Shown one piece after another: positions 8,991-16,008 of a DNA stretch of 61,150 bases. A program made the translations under genes and the position numbers. Within the stretch, counting starts at the first letter, position 1, and each line of letters starts with the position of its first letter. Under the pieces are notes generated by a model. The model was not told the origin of the DNA and ran no database searches. It worked only from the letters and a program-made list of their open reading frames with translations. Source of the DNA: Desulfobacterales bacterium (GTDB lineage: Bacteria > Desulfobacterota > Desulfobacteria > Desulfobacterales > JAHEIW01); NCBI GenBank assembly GCA_030145015.1, contig JAQYWI010000007.1, positions 1 through 61,150 on the forward strand, in the 5' to 3' direction.

Positions 8991-10157
8991 ATGCACATGG
9001 AAACAGATTTTCAAAGCAATGGTTCTTTGACATTTCCAGATGAAGTAATGACCGGTGCAGCTGGATATTTCGCCGATTGTTACGGTGACATATTAGAACC
9101 GCCGCGCGAATTTTTCTTTATGGCATATCTGACATGTCTGGGCAATGTGTTATCGCCATATCTTAGCATCAACAGCAGCTTAACTACTCAGCCGCGATTG
9201 TATACATTACTTATAGGTGAATCGGCAACTGATCGCAAATCAACTGCTATCGATAAAGTCTCCAGCCATTTTAGTGAAGTCGTATCAGGATTTAAAGTTT
9301 CGCATGGTGTCGGCAGCGCCGAAGGTTTAACAAAAATATTGAAAAATTCAAGTCCTTCATATACCGGCGCGGTCGGATGCTTACTGCTATTTGACGAGTT
9401 TAAAAGTTTTGTGAACAAATGCAAAATTCAAGGCGCGGTATTGCTGCCTTGCGTGAATACACTATTTGAAAAAACCATCTATGAGAACGCAACAAAAAAG
9501 CACGATATTAGCATCAAAGATGCCTATTTATCGATGCTGGCAGCAACTACGATCCAGACCTATGAGCGTATTTATGATTCAGAGTTTATCGATATTGGTT
9601 TTCCTAATCGCGTTTTTATCGTGCCGGCAACTGCCACAAGTAAGCATCCGATACCAAAGAAGCTGCCAAGCGATGAGGCAACTATAATGAGAAAAAATTT
9701 AATAGATTGTCTAAAGCATGTCGGCAGCGGTCTTGAGCTTGAACTCACTAAAAATGCTTACGCACTTTATGCCAGCTGGTATGAAAATATCGAAACATCG
9801 ATACACGCAAAGCGTCTTGATACTTATTCCTTGCGCTTAATGATGCTCCTATCGGTTAATAATTTGATAGATAAAATTGATGCTGAAATCGTAAAGCAAG
9901 CTATTAAGCTGTGCAACTGGCAACTGGTAGTGCGCAAACTGCATGATCCTGTGGACGCTGATACTAAAATCGGACAAATGGAAGAAAAGATGCGGCGGCT
10001 TTTAAATCAAGATCCACTAAGTGATAGAGAATTAAAGCGGCGAACCAATTATAACAGATACGGTTTGTGGTATTTCGACTCAGCAAGAAAAAATCTGCAA
10101 AGGCACCATGAGATTGAATGGAATAAAGAATCAAAAAAATGGCAGCTTAAAAATTAA
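8991..10157 (+). CDS. DUF3987-like replicative ATPase/helicase of E1
   Basis: A 388-residue ATPase. GESATDRKSTAID near residue 82 is the Walker A loop and LLLFDEF near 135 the Walker B motif, both intact. The C-terminal third (RLDTYSLRLMMLL, then DRELKRRTNYNRYGLWYF) is a helical and probable winged-helix region. It is clearly homologous to the C-terminal two thirds of the broken gene at 59034-60939 in E2, which has a primase/polymerase domain in front; here that domain is absent. Two ATGs lie 6 bp apart (8991, 8997), and GGGAG precedes them. The likely role is unwinding the origin that follows directly downstream. Confidence 0.85.
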   Translation: MHMETDFQSNGSLTFPDEVMTGAAGYFADCYGDILEPPREFFFMAYLTCLGNVLSPYLSINSSLTTQPRLYTLLIGESATDRKSTAIDKVSSHFSEVVSGFKVSHGVGSAEGLTKILKNSSPSYTGAVGCLLLFDEFKSFVNKCKIQGAVLLPCVNTLFEKTIYENATKKHDISIKDAYLSMLAATTIQTYERIYDSEFIDIGFPNRVFIVPATATSKHPIPKKLPSDEATIMRKNLIDCLKHVGSGLELELTKNAYALYASWYENIETSIHAKRLDTYSLRLMMLLSVNNLIDKIDAEIVKQAIKLCNWQLVVRKLHDPVDADTKIGQMEEKMRRLLNQDPLSDRELKRRTNYNRYGLWYFDSARKNLQRHHEIEWNKESKKWQLKN

Positions 10158-10158
10158 A

Positions 10159-10338
10159 TGTCATCACTTCTGTCATCATTAAAAAATGGCGCTTAAGTTA
10201 TTGAAATTACAGATTGTCATCGAAATATATAAGGGGGTTGAGAGTCACATGTCTCACCTATCTCTCTATATATATGAGTTTTTCAAGTCAATTCATTGGA
10301 TTAACTATCAAATTTTAGTGATGACACTTGTGATGACA
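10159..10338. other. Candidate replication origin of E1
   Basis: Starts at the stop codon of the ATPase gene. Left pair: TGTCATCAC (10159-10167) and TGTCATCA (10171-10178). Right pair, inverted: GTGATGACA at 10318-10326 and 10330-10338. Both pairs have a 12-bp period. Between them, over about 138 bp, lie TTAAGTTATTGAAAT (10193-10207), a G5 run (10233-10237) and an AT-rich stretch with TATATATATG. E2 has the same arrangement with different repeat words. The iteron nature, the position after a replicase and the conserved spacing point to an origin. Confidence 0.65.
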
Positions 10339-10428
10339 CTTTTTGGCGTGCCGTGGGGTTGTGCATCTTCTCCGGCGGCGGGATCAACTATCTGGGCGGG
10401 CTGATAGTTATAAATAAAAGGAACTAAA

Positions 10429-10635
10429 ATGTATCAGAGCAAAAAACGGTGTCCGTTGACAAAAAAATCTTGCGCCAGCGATTGCGGGTGGTTTGATGAT
10501 ATTGCGGATTGCGGGATGCTGAGCGCGGTTAAGGATTTGAGCTTAGCAATGCAAGAGTTATTAGCGCACAGGCGACAATCGCAGTCAATCAATGCCAGTA
10601 AACGCACGAATAGCGGCTATTCAGAATATAATTAG
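10429..10635 (+). CDS. Small cysteine-containing protein of E1
   Basis: A 68-residue protein, MYQSKKRCPLTKKSCASDCGWF then CGMLSAVKDLSLAMQELL. The four N-terminal cysteines could bind a metal or form a small zinc knuckle, followed by an amphipathic helix and a polar tail. The ribosome site AAAAGGAAC precedes the ATG. It opens the run of small plus-strand genes after the origin. Not recognised as a known family. Confidence 0.6.
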   Translation: MYQSKKRCPLTKKSCASDCGWFDDIADCGMLSAVKDLSLAMQELLAHRRQSQSINASKRTNSGYSEYN

Positions 10636-10741
10636 TTGATAGCCCATGAACAGTTCGCGCCGTTAAAGTTGAGTCCTCAGCGGCGCTCGCGGTGGCCGGT
10701 GTAATGGTGGCATCGGTCACCGCAATTCAAAAGGAGTCACA

Positions 10742-10924
10742 ATGGAAAACGGCGAAAACCTTGAATTTTTCAATCAAAAATTTATCAAAGAAATGCGGCG
10801 AGTATCCAGCACCGACGCTAGGGCGGTCAGCCTGAAAATGATGATGCTTCAAGTAGTCGATCGCTGCGCGCGGCTTGAGCGCACAATGCAAAAACAAATT
10901 GAGCAACTAAAGGAGCGAAAATGA
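10742..10924 (+). CDS. Small helical protein, tandem paralogue A
   Basis: A 60-residue, mostly helical protein with a good ribosome site (AAAAGGAGTC). The pattern NQKFIKEMRRVSSTDARAVSL-KMMMLQVVDRCARLERTM resembles the next gene's DNNFLDGLKETGINSHNLKMMI-MALAVKCSELEKEL, suggesting a tandem duplication. The C-terminal 25 residues could form a coiled coil. The stop overlaps the next start as ATGA, so translation is coupled. Function unknown. Confidence 0.65.
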   Translation: MENGENLEFFNQKFIKEMRRVSSTDARAVSLKMMMLQVVDRCARLERTMQKQIEQLKERK

Positions 10925-11088
10925 TTTTTGATAACAATTTTTTGGACGGACTGAAAGAAACCGGCATAAATAGCCACAATTTGAAAATGATGATTATGGC
11001 GCTGGCCGTTAAGTGCAGCGAATTGGAAAAGGAGTTGAAACATGGAAACACCGAAAGCGATACGGCGCGCACAGATAGCGCTGATTAA
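10921..11088 (+). CDS. Small helical protein, tandem paralogue B
   Basis: A 55-residue frame starting at the ATGA overlap with the preceding gene; GGAGCG lies just upstream. Residues 5-40 (NNFLDGLKETGINSHNLKMM, then MALAVKCSELEKEL) match the spacing and composition of paralogue A. The frame overlaps the next gene by 47 bp, so its tail (HGNTESDTARTDSAD) may be unimportant. Function unknown. Confidence 0.55.
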   Translation: MIFDNNFLDGLKETGINSHNLKMMIMALAVKCSELEKELKHGNTESDTARTDSAD

Positions 11089-11269
11089 ACAGGCTGAAGC
11101 AATCGCATCCGAAAAGAAAATTTCATTTAGCGATGCGATGCTTTCAGTCATAGAAACGCCGTCAAATCCTGAGCAAGTTATAAAAGCATTTACGAAGCTA
11201 CCTGTCAGCCGAGGTCAATCGAATCCAGAGAAAGCGGAATTGGAAAGCTATTTTGACGCGGCCTCTTGA
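11042..11269 (+). CDS. Small helical protein with a KKISFSDAM motif
   Basis: A 75-residue protein with a strong ribosome site, AAAAGGAGTTGAAAC. The segment AEAIASEKKISFSDAMLSVI matches AKSLMREEKISYAEAVNRIL in the protein at 12310-12672. This helix-loop-helix signature is often seen at the C-terminus of phage head-maturation proteases and in small phage proteins. It lies in a row of small genes with overlaps, suggesting one operon. Function unknown. Confidence 0.65.
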   Translation: METPKAIRRAQIALIKQAEAIASEKKISFSDAMLSVIETPSNPEQVIKAFTKLPVSRGQSNPEKAELESYFDAAS

Positions 11270-11355
11270 TTAGCGTGCAACAGCATATTATCTGCTATTT
11301 TTGACGCTCTAATTCGCCGCAAACACACGTCATTTAAAGATTTGAATGGTAGGGT

Positions 11356-11616
11356 ATGCCTAAAACAAAAAAACCAGCAAGAAAGCGCAGACTGCGCAAT
11401 TTAAATGACCTCGTGCGCGCCGGTGCTTGGCTTTTTAACGCAATCGCTAATGATGAGATCGATCCGAGTAAATCAGGGAAACTTGTATATGCTTTGAACT
11501 GTCAAAGAGCGACCTTACTTGCAATTCAAAATTTAGAAATTGAAAAGCAGCAACTTAATGAATTTAGTGAAAGGCTAAGAAAAATTGAAGAGAAGCTTGG
11601 AATCGCGCATAAATAA
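11356..11616 (+). CDS. Small basic/coiled-coil protein of E1
   Basis: An 86-residue protein. The N-terminus is very basic (MPKTKKPARKRRLRNLNDLV). The middle is hydrophobic helical. The last 30 residues (LEIEKQQLNEFSERLRKIEEKL) form a likely coiled coil. It could bind nucleic acid as a dimer. The ribosome site is weak (ATGGTAGGGT). No family recognised. Confidence 0.6.
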   Translation: MPKTKKPARKRRLRNLNDLVRAGAWLFNAIANDEIDPSKSGKLVYALNCQRATLLAIQNLEIEKQQLNEFSERLRKIEEKLGIAHK

Positions 11617-11629
11617 AGTAGAACAAAAA

Positions 11630-11752
11630 ATGGGCGTTCAGCACCAAAAGATGTATCTGAATTGGAACACAAAACCTGGGGATAAAGAAAAAGAAGAACA
11701 GTTTAGAAAAGAGAACCCAGACGCCTTTATTATTTCAGTTGAATGGGTTTAA
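11630..11752 (+). CDS. Possible 40-residue protein
   Basis: MGVQHQKMYLNWNTKPGDKE then a charged region and the end FIISVEWV. It starts 13 bp after the preceding stop and has only A-rich sequence upstream, no clear ribosome site. Codon use fits the neighbours. Supported only weakly. Confidence 0.35.
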   Translation: MGVQHQKMYLNWNTKPGDKEKEEQFRKENPDAFIISVEWV

Positions 11753-12018
11753 AAGTGTGCGCCGTGGCGGTGGGCGCAATTAATACGCCGCTTCTCTGAC
11801 ATGAGCGCGCTGGCCGCGTTGTAGCCAGCCGTCGCTGGTAGCGAGCGGCGTCCTGAAATCGCTGCATCGACACCCGCGGGCAACCCTGGGTATGTCGGCT
11901 CCAAGTAACGGCTTTGCCGGTGTGCCGTTAAACACCGGCGGTATATTCACCTGCGCCGGTGGCAGTTTCCAGTAGCTGCCACCGGAGCAACACAAAAAAT
12001 TTAACGAAAGGATTTATT
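11753..12018 (+). other. GC-rich structured non-coding segment in E1
   Basis: A region with much higher GC than the flanking element genes and several strong hairpins: GCCGGTG with ACACCGGC (near 11915-11940), and CCGGTGGCAG with CTGCCACCGG (near 11954-11985), plus a GTGCGCC...GGGCGC pair at the start. The ribosome site of the next gene (GAAAGGA) follows. No convincing ORF. Similar GC-rich pieces lie at about 10345-10400 and 10650-10735. It may be a structured leader RNA. Confidence 0.4.
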
Positions 12019-12306
12019 ATGCTCGATGCACCAAAAAGCCATGTGGACAAAATTATGGAAGCAAAGAATTGGACAGAAAAAATAACAACAGCGGAATGCC
12101 AAGCATTGATGAAAGCCCACAAAGATGTACTTCAACAAGAAATTTCTTTTTTGGACAATCAAGGCTACGTCGTGACCGAAAAAAGATTTCCGCGCTGGTG
12201 CCTAAACCGGTACCATTTGTATCAGTTTTTGCGCAAAAATGACCGCGTACCAAAATGCACTCACGCCGAAAAAGTCCTTAAAAAATCAGCAATGAAAGGA
12301 AAGTAA
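12019..12306 (+). CDS. Element E1 hypothetical protein
   Basis: A 95-residue protein starting at MLDAPKSHVDKIMEAKNW; this ATG has AAAGGA 8 bp upstream, while a longer in-frame start lies inside the upstream hairpins. Sequence features: amphipathic helices (MEAKNWTEKITTAECQALMK), a middle with RFPRWCLNRYHLYQFLRKN and a basic C-terminus. Possibly DNA- or RNA-binding from charge. It is followed 3 bp later by the next gene, so they are cotranscribed. Confidence 0.65.
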   Translation: MLDAPKSHVDKIMEAKNWTEKITTAECQALMKAHKDVLQQEISFLDNQGYVVTEKRFPRWCLNRYHLYQFLRKNDRVPKCTHAEKVLKKSAMKGK

Positions 12307-12309
12307 ATT

Positions 12310-12672
12310 ATGCCAAATCCGTTTGATAAATTATCTGCAAAAGAACGACACTATAAAAGTTTAGAAGCAAGCGCGGAGCTTGCTGAAAAGGCTTCATTAA
12401 TCGCTTTGGAAAAAGATTGGAGTTATGAGAAATCCGCTAATTACGTGCGCAAGATGGATTCACGTTTGGCCGAACTCGAAAAACATGGGTATATTTCCGA
12501 GCAGCCATCTCGTAATTATTCAATGAGCAGCTATGAAGCGGCCAATACCCTTGCGGGTATGGCAAAATCATTGATGCGCGAGGAAAAAATCAGCTATGCG
12601 GAAGCGGTGAACCGGATTTTAAGCGATCCGCAAAACGCCGAAATCGCGCGCTGTTATAGCGAAAACGATTGA
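12310..12672 (+). CDS. Element E1 helical protein with a KISYAEAV motif
   Basis: A 120-residue, almost wholly helical protein. The C-terminal segment AKSLMREEKISYAEAVNRIL then SDPQNAEIARCY is the motif also found in the 75-residue protein at 11042. In phages this signature is common at the ends of prohead proteases and associated small proteins, so a virion-hijacking role for a satellite is conceivable but unproven. It closes the plus-strand run of small genes. Confidence 0.65.
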   Translation: MPNPFDKLSAKERHYKSLEASAELAEKASLIALEKDWSYEKSANYVRKMDSRLAELEKHGYISEQPSRNYSMSSYEAANTLAGMAKSLMREEKISYAEAVNRILSDPQNAEIARCYSEND

Positions 12673-13011
12673 AATGCGAAACGAGCTATTCATGCGACAA
12701 CAATAAAACAATCAAAAAACCTGCTTAAGGTGCGGGCTTATAAATACGTGTGGCATAAATTGACTGTCATGCTTGGTTCTTTGAAAACTTGAAGGGCAGA
12801 GTCGCTCAGACCCTGCCCTTATTCCCTTCGGTTGTTGTGATATAAAACGAGTATCACAAGTTTTTCAGGGATTCAAAAGTGCCGATATGTTGGAGATACC
12901 GCAGGTTTTAGAACTGTAAAGGGACTGTGTTTTATAACAGAAACCTAAACCTTTTGGTGAAGCAGTCTATGCACAATATAAGGAGTCAAATCACTATTAA
13001 ATTGGTGACCT
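12673..13011. terminator. Convergent intergenic region with a terminator
   Basis: Between the plus-strand small-gene run and the minus-strand TPR gene. AAGGGCAG (12792-12799) pairs with CTGCCCTT (12813-12820), followed by ATT: the likely end of the plus-strand transcript. A second inverted repeat, TTGTGATA (12835-12842) with TATCACAA (12852-12859), follows. No ORF is supported. Confidence 0.55.
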
Positions 13012-13953
13012 TTATAAATTTGAACGGATTTTTCTTGCACGTGCTTCTAAGTTTTCAGCTTCATCTTCTTTTCCAATTTGCCTGTAAAGCCCCGCCATAC
13101 TATCGCAGGTAGTCGCCACATCGGGATGATTCTTACCAAAAGCTTTCTCATAAATTGCCAGTGCTCGCTTGAAAAGAGGCTCAGACTCGTCATATCTGCC
13201 TTGAGTTTGATAAAGTAACGCCAGATTGTTCAGGGATTGCGCCACATCTGGACTATATCGTCCTAGGATTTCTTCCCTGATTTTCAGTGATCGTCTGTAG
13301 AGTGGCTCGGCCTGGGCATACTTACCCTGGAGATCATAAAGCTCCGCCAGATTGTTCAAGAAAGTGACCACACCAAAATTATCTTCTCCAAATGTTTTTT
13401 CCTTTATTTTCAGTACTCGCTCGTAAAGGGGTTCGGCCTCCGCATATTTGCTCTGAGTTTGATAAAGTAACGCCAGATTGTTCAGGGTTTGCGCCACATT
13501 TGGACTATATGGCCCTAGGATTTTTTCTCTGATTTTCAGTGATCGTCTGTAGAGTGGCTCGGCCTGGGCATACTTACCCTGGAGATCATAAAGCTCCGCC
13601 AGATTGTTCAAACAAGTCGCCACATCGGGACGATTCTCACCAAAAGCTTTCTCATAAATTGCCAGTGCTCGCTTGAAAAGAGGCTCAGACTCGTCATATC
13701 TGCCTTGAGTTTGATAAAGTAACGCCAGATTGTTCAGGGATTGCGCCACATTGGGATGATCGGGTTCAAACGTCTTTTCTGCAATTGTCAATTCCTTTTT
13801 ACCTACATGTTCTGCCTCTGTATACTGTCCTTCTTCATAAAGCATACGAAACCTTCTGTCCAACTCCCTCCACAACTCCTTCTGGGCATGGGCTGCAATG
13901 GCGAAGGAAATGATCAGGAGTACTATTAATAGTGCCATTAATAATACTTTCAT
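13012..13953 (-). CDS. Secreted tetratricopeptide-repeat protein carried by E1
   Basis: About 313 residues from the chosen start, MKVLLMALLIVLLIISFAIA, a signal peptide ending near AHA; a 39-residue in-frame extension upstream lacks any signal logic. After it come six 42-residue TPR units of the kinesin-light-chain type (consensus PDVAQSLNNLALLYQTQGRY). Units 1 and 5 and units 2 and 4 are almost identical, also at DNA level, so the array grew by recent duplication. No catalytic domain is visible. It is probably a periplasmic or surface protein for protein contacts, and an unusual cargo for a small element. Its orientation opposes the rest of the operon. Confidence 0.85.
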   Translation of the reverse strand: MKVLLMALLIVLLIISFAIAAHAQKELWRELDRRFRMLYEEGQYTEAEHVGKKELTIAEKTFEPDHPNVAQSLNNLALLYQTQGRYDESEPLFKRALAIYEKAFGENRPDVATCLNNLAELYDLQGKYAQAEPLYRRSLKIREKILGPYSPNVAQTLNNLALLYQTQSKYAEAEPLYERVLKIKEKTFGEDNFGVVTFLNNLAELYDLQGKYAQAEPLYRRSLKIREEILGRYSPDVAQSLNNLALLYQTQGRYDESEPLFKRALAIYEKAFGKNHPDVATTCDSMAGLYRQIGKEDEAENLEARARKIRSNL

Positions 13954-14095
13954 CTTCCAATTCTCTTTTTCTTTTGTGGGGTTTTGCACATGCTTGGCAC
14001 CAAGGTTTTCATTGGATAAGCTATATCCATTCACATAGGAAAGTTGTGATGTTTTGCCATTAGCTAGCATAGCTCCAAGTTGAGATATATTGAGA

Positions 14096-14125
14096 ATATC
14101 TGTACTTTGCCAAAATTACAGATAT
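14096..14125. promoter_or_regulatory. Inverted repeat upstream of the TPR gene
   Basis: ATATCTGTA (14096-14104), a 12-base spacer, then TACAGATAT (14117-14125): a perfect 9-bp inverted repeat about 145 bp before the TPR gene start, a possible regulator site. The right half with following bases (AATTACAGATATCAAACTATA) resembles the sequence near 4013-4040 outside the element. Confidence 0.45.
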
Positions 14126-14224
14126 CAAACTATATCCCATGTATCCCAATAACAAAACCCCACCTCTCAATTTGAGAAATGGGGTCTTGGAAATAAGGAC
14201 ATAACAACCTCCGGTAATGGGTTA

Positions 14225-14371
14225 TTATTTAGTTTTCTTATATTTTTTTAGAAGGTCTTTCAAAGCTTCAATGTATAGGTCAGTTAAAGAGCGGTCTTTT
14301 TCAACGGCGAGAAATTTGATGTCTTTCAACAGAGCAGCATCAATAAGAAATGTAACCTTTTTTTTATCCAT
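14225..14371 (-). CDS. Ribbon-helix-helix (CopG-like) protein
   Basis: A 48-residue protein with an RHH layout: MDKKKVTFLIDAALLKDIKF gives the beta strand and first helix, LAVEKDRSLTDLYIEALKDL the turn and second helix, then a lysine-rich tail. RHH proteins act as dimeric repressors, antitoxins or copy-number regulators. No toxin gene sits next to it, so a stand-alone repressor role is more likely. It is transcribed away from the integrase leader, and the palindrome at 14434-14449 is a candidate operator. Confidence 0.75.
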   Translation of the reverse strand: MDKKKVTFLIDAALLKDIKFLAVEKDRSLTDLYIEALKDLLKKYKKTK

Positions 14372-14415
14372 AAAATACTAATAAATTACATTTTGCTGTA
14401 TTGCAATGAAAAATC

Positions 14416-14449
14416 TTGACTGGGTATACGCAATACTGTATGTACAGTA
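14416..14449 (+). promoter_or_regulatory. Promoter and palindromic operator before the integrase leader
   Basis: TTGACT (14416-14421), a 17-bp spacer and TATGTA (14439-14444) form a plausible sigma-70 promoter reading toward the integrase. Over the -10 lies the 16-bp palindrome TACTGTA-TG-TACAGTA (14434-14449). A protein bound there would block transcription. The RHH protein encoded just upstream is the obvious candidate; a LexA-like CTGT...ACAG reading is possible but the spacing is unusual. Confidence 0.55.
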
Positions 14450-14499
14450 ATACGGCATAACTAAACCCCCAAACCAGAGAAAAATTTAATAAACAGAAT

Positions 14500-14568
14500 G
14501 CCCGAAGATACTTGTAGCCGCGAGGTTGCAAGCGCTTCTCTGGAGCGGGGAAGTCTTCGGGCTTTTTT
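14500..14568 (+). terminator. Long-stem terminator/attenuator in the integrase leader
   Basis: GCCCGAAGA (14500-14508) pairs with TCTTCGGGC (14554-14562) followed by TTTTTT: a 9-bp terminator stem enclosing 45 bases that contain a second hairpin (CGCT...AGCG). It lies about 50 bp after the promoter and 230 bp before the integrase, so it could attenuate integrase expression or end a short RNA. Confidence 0.65.
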
Positions 14569-14586
14569 ATTTTGAAAGGAGGTGAA

Positions 14587-14622
14587 ATGCCTAAAACTGG
14601 CTCCATCAGAGGCTGCGGGTAA
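14587..14622 (+). CDS. Possible 11-residue leader peptide
   Basis: MPKTGSIRGCG followed by TAA. GAAAGGAGGTGA directly upstream is complementary over 12 bases to the usual 3' end of 16S rRNA, the strongest ribosome site I noticed in the window. It starts 18 bp after the T tract of the terminator hairpin. It may be a leader peptide, a regulatory ORF or the start of a decayed gene. Confidence 0.35.
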   Translation: MPKTGSIRGCG

Positions 14623-14798
14623 GGTTTTTTTTCTTTCCGAATACCAAGGCAAGCCAGAAATAAGCGGCATCAATCACGGTGCCGCTATAAAAAGGAGCGC
14701 AACACGCTATTGACTAATATGCAAACAATCGGCAACCGAGCGCAAGCGGATCACAGCTTGCGCAAACACAAAACACCATAACTGACAGGGAGGACTCA

Positions 14799-15905
14799 AT
14801 GCAAAACATTCGCAGGATTCAAAATCGAAATGGAACCGTGTCATGGCAAATTGATTTTACAGACAAAAGCGGCAAGCGCCACCGCAAAAGCTACCAGACG
14901 CGAACCGCAGCGAAAAACGCGCTGGCGCATTTTCACTTTAAAATTGCAGATCAGAATTTTGTTGATCCGAACCGCTACGCCCGTTTTCGCTTAAATGATC
15001 TGGTTAAAAAGTATATCGAAGTGTACGCCAGCAAAGAGCTCAGTTTTGCCAGTAAGCACTTTTTTCTTGAACGCATCCTTGCATACTTTGACGATGGTAA
15101 GTGGCTGCTTTCATCGATCACCTATGCCGATCTGCAAAAATTCCAACAGCATTTGATTGAATCAAACCGCCATAAGCACTCGCGTAGCGAGAAGCCAGAT
15201 CGCAAGCTTGCACCGGCGACTATCAACCGCCACATGGCGACCCTGCGCAGACTATTTAACGCTGCTGTAACCGAATGGGATATGATGCGCGTCAGTCCAT
15301 TTAGCGGCAAAAAGTCGCTGATGCTAAAAGAAAACAACACCAAAAAGCGCTTTTTGTCAGCAGATGAAATCCAGCGGTTACTGGCTAACAGCGAGCCGTA
15401 TTTGCAAGATATTATCGTTGGAGCGATCAATTCCGGTATGCGGCGCACCGAATTATTGACACTGACTTGGCAGCAGATCAAATGGGATGAAAACCGGATC
15501 GAACTACCGAAAACAAAATCCGGTAAGGCGCAAGATGTTATTTTAAATCAGCCACTGATTGACCTATTTAAAAGGATTCGCCAGCGGCCAGTAGTCGATA
15601 GCAAATATGTTTTTATCTGGCAGGATTGGGAAGGCAACTGGAAGCCGGTTCGATGCGTTAAGACCGCATTTCGGACGGCTTGCGAGAAGTCTGGCATACT
15701 ATATGGCCGCGATATTAAAGATGGCGCGACATTTCACACGCTGCGCCACACCTACGGATCGCATCTGGTGATGCGCGGCGCAAGCATTTATGAAGTACGC
15801 GACTTGATGCGACACGCCGATGTTAAAACAACCACGCGCTATGCGCATCTATCGGATGAAGCTAAACTCGCGGCTGCCGCGCGTTTAAACGGACTGACAG
15901 GCTAA
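14799..15905 (+). CDS. Tyrosine recombinase (integrase) of E1
   Basis: A 368-residue phage-type integrase that joins and excises the element at the att sites. The N-terminal arm-binding part (MQNIRRIQNRNGTVSWQIDF, then DKSGKRHRKSY) is followed by a SAM-like core-binding domain (about 55-160) and the catalytic domain. Catalytic residues are visible: Arg in SGMRRTELLTL, His and Arg in TFHTLRHTYGSHL, His in LMRHADVKTT, and Tyr in TRYAHLS. The ribosome site GGGAGGACTC matches that of the gene at 8405. It lies 150 bp from attR, as usual for such elements. The frame is complete. Confidence 0.95.
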   Translation: MQNIRRIQNRNGTVSWQIDFTDKSGKRHRKSYQTRTAAKNALAHFHFKIADQNFVDPNRYARFRLNDLVKKYIEVYASKELSFASKHFFLERILAYFDDGKWLLSSITYADLQKFQQHLIESNRHKHSRSEKPDRKLAPATINRHMATLRRLFNAAVTEWDMMRVSPFSGKKSLMLKENNTKKRFLSADEIQRLLANSEPYLQDIIVGAINSGMRRTELLTLTWQQIKWDENRIELPKTKSGKAQDVILNQPLIDLFKRIRQRPVVDSKYVFIWQDWEGNWKPVRCVKTAFRTACEKSGILYGRDIKDGATFHTLRHTYGSHLVMRGASIYEVRDLMRHADVKTTTRYAHLSDEAKLAAAARLNGLTG

Positions 15906-16008
15906 ATACCATGCGTGTCACTTACTGTCACTTGAAGGGCGATTTTTGGCTATTTTGGCGTGATTTTGGGGGAAAATTGAAATGGCAGGATTTTATAACT
16001 ATTTGTAA

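Noticed and set aside
10186..10404. 72-codon ORF right after the E1 ATPase gene
   Set aside because: It covers the inverted-iteron region and lacks a ribosome site; composition and the repeat structure fit an origin, not a gene.
13012..13953. NLR-like or CHAT-type defence protein
   Set aside because: There is a signal peptide and TPR units only; no NTPase or effector domain.
14434..14449. LexA (SOS) box before the integrase leader
   Set aside because: CTGT-N4-ACAG has too short a spacer for the classical box; a palindrome for the adjacent RHH protein is simpler.
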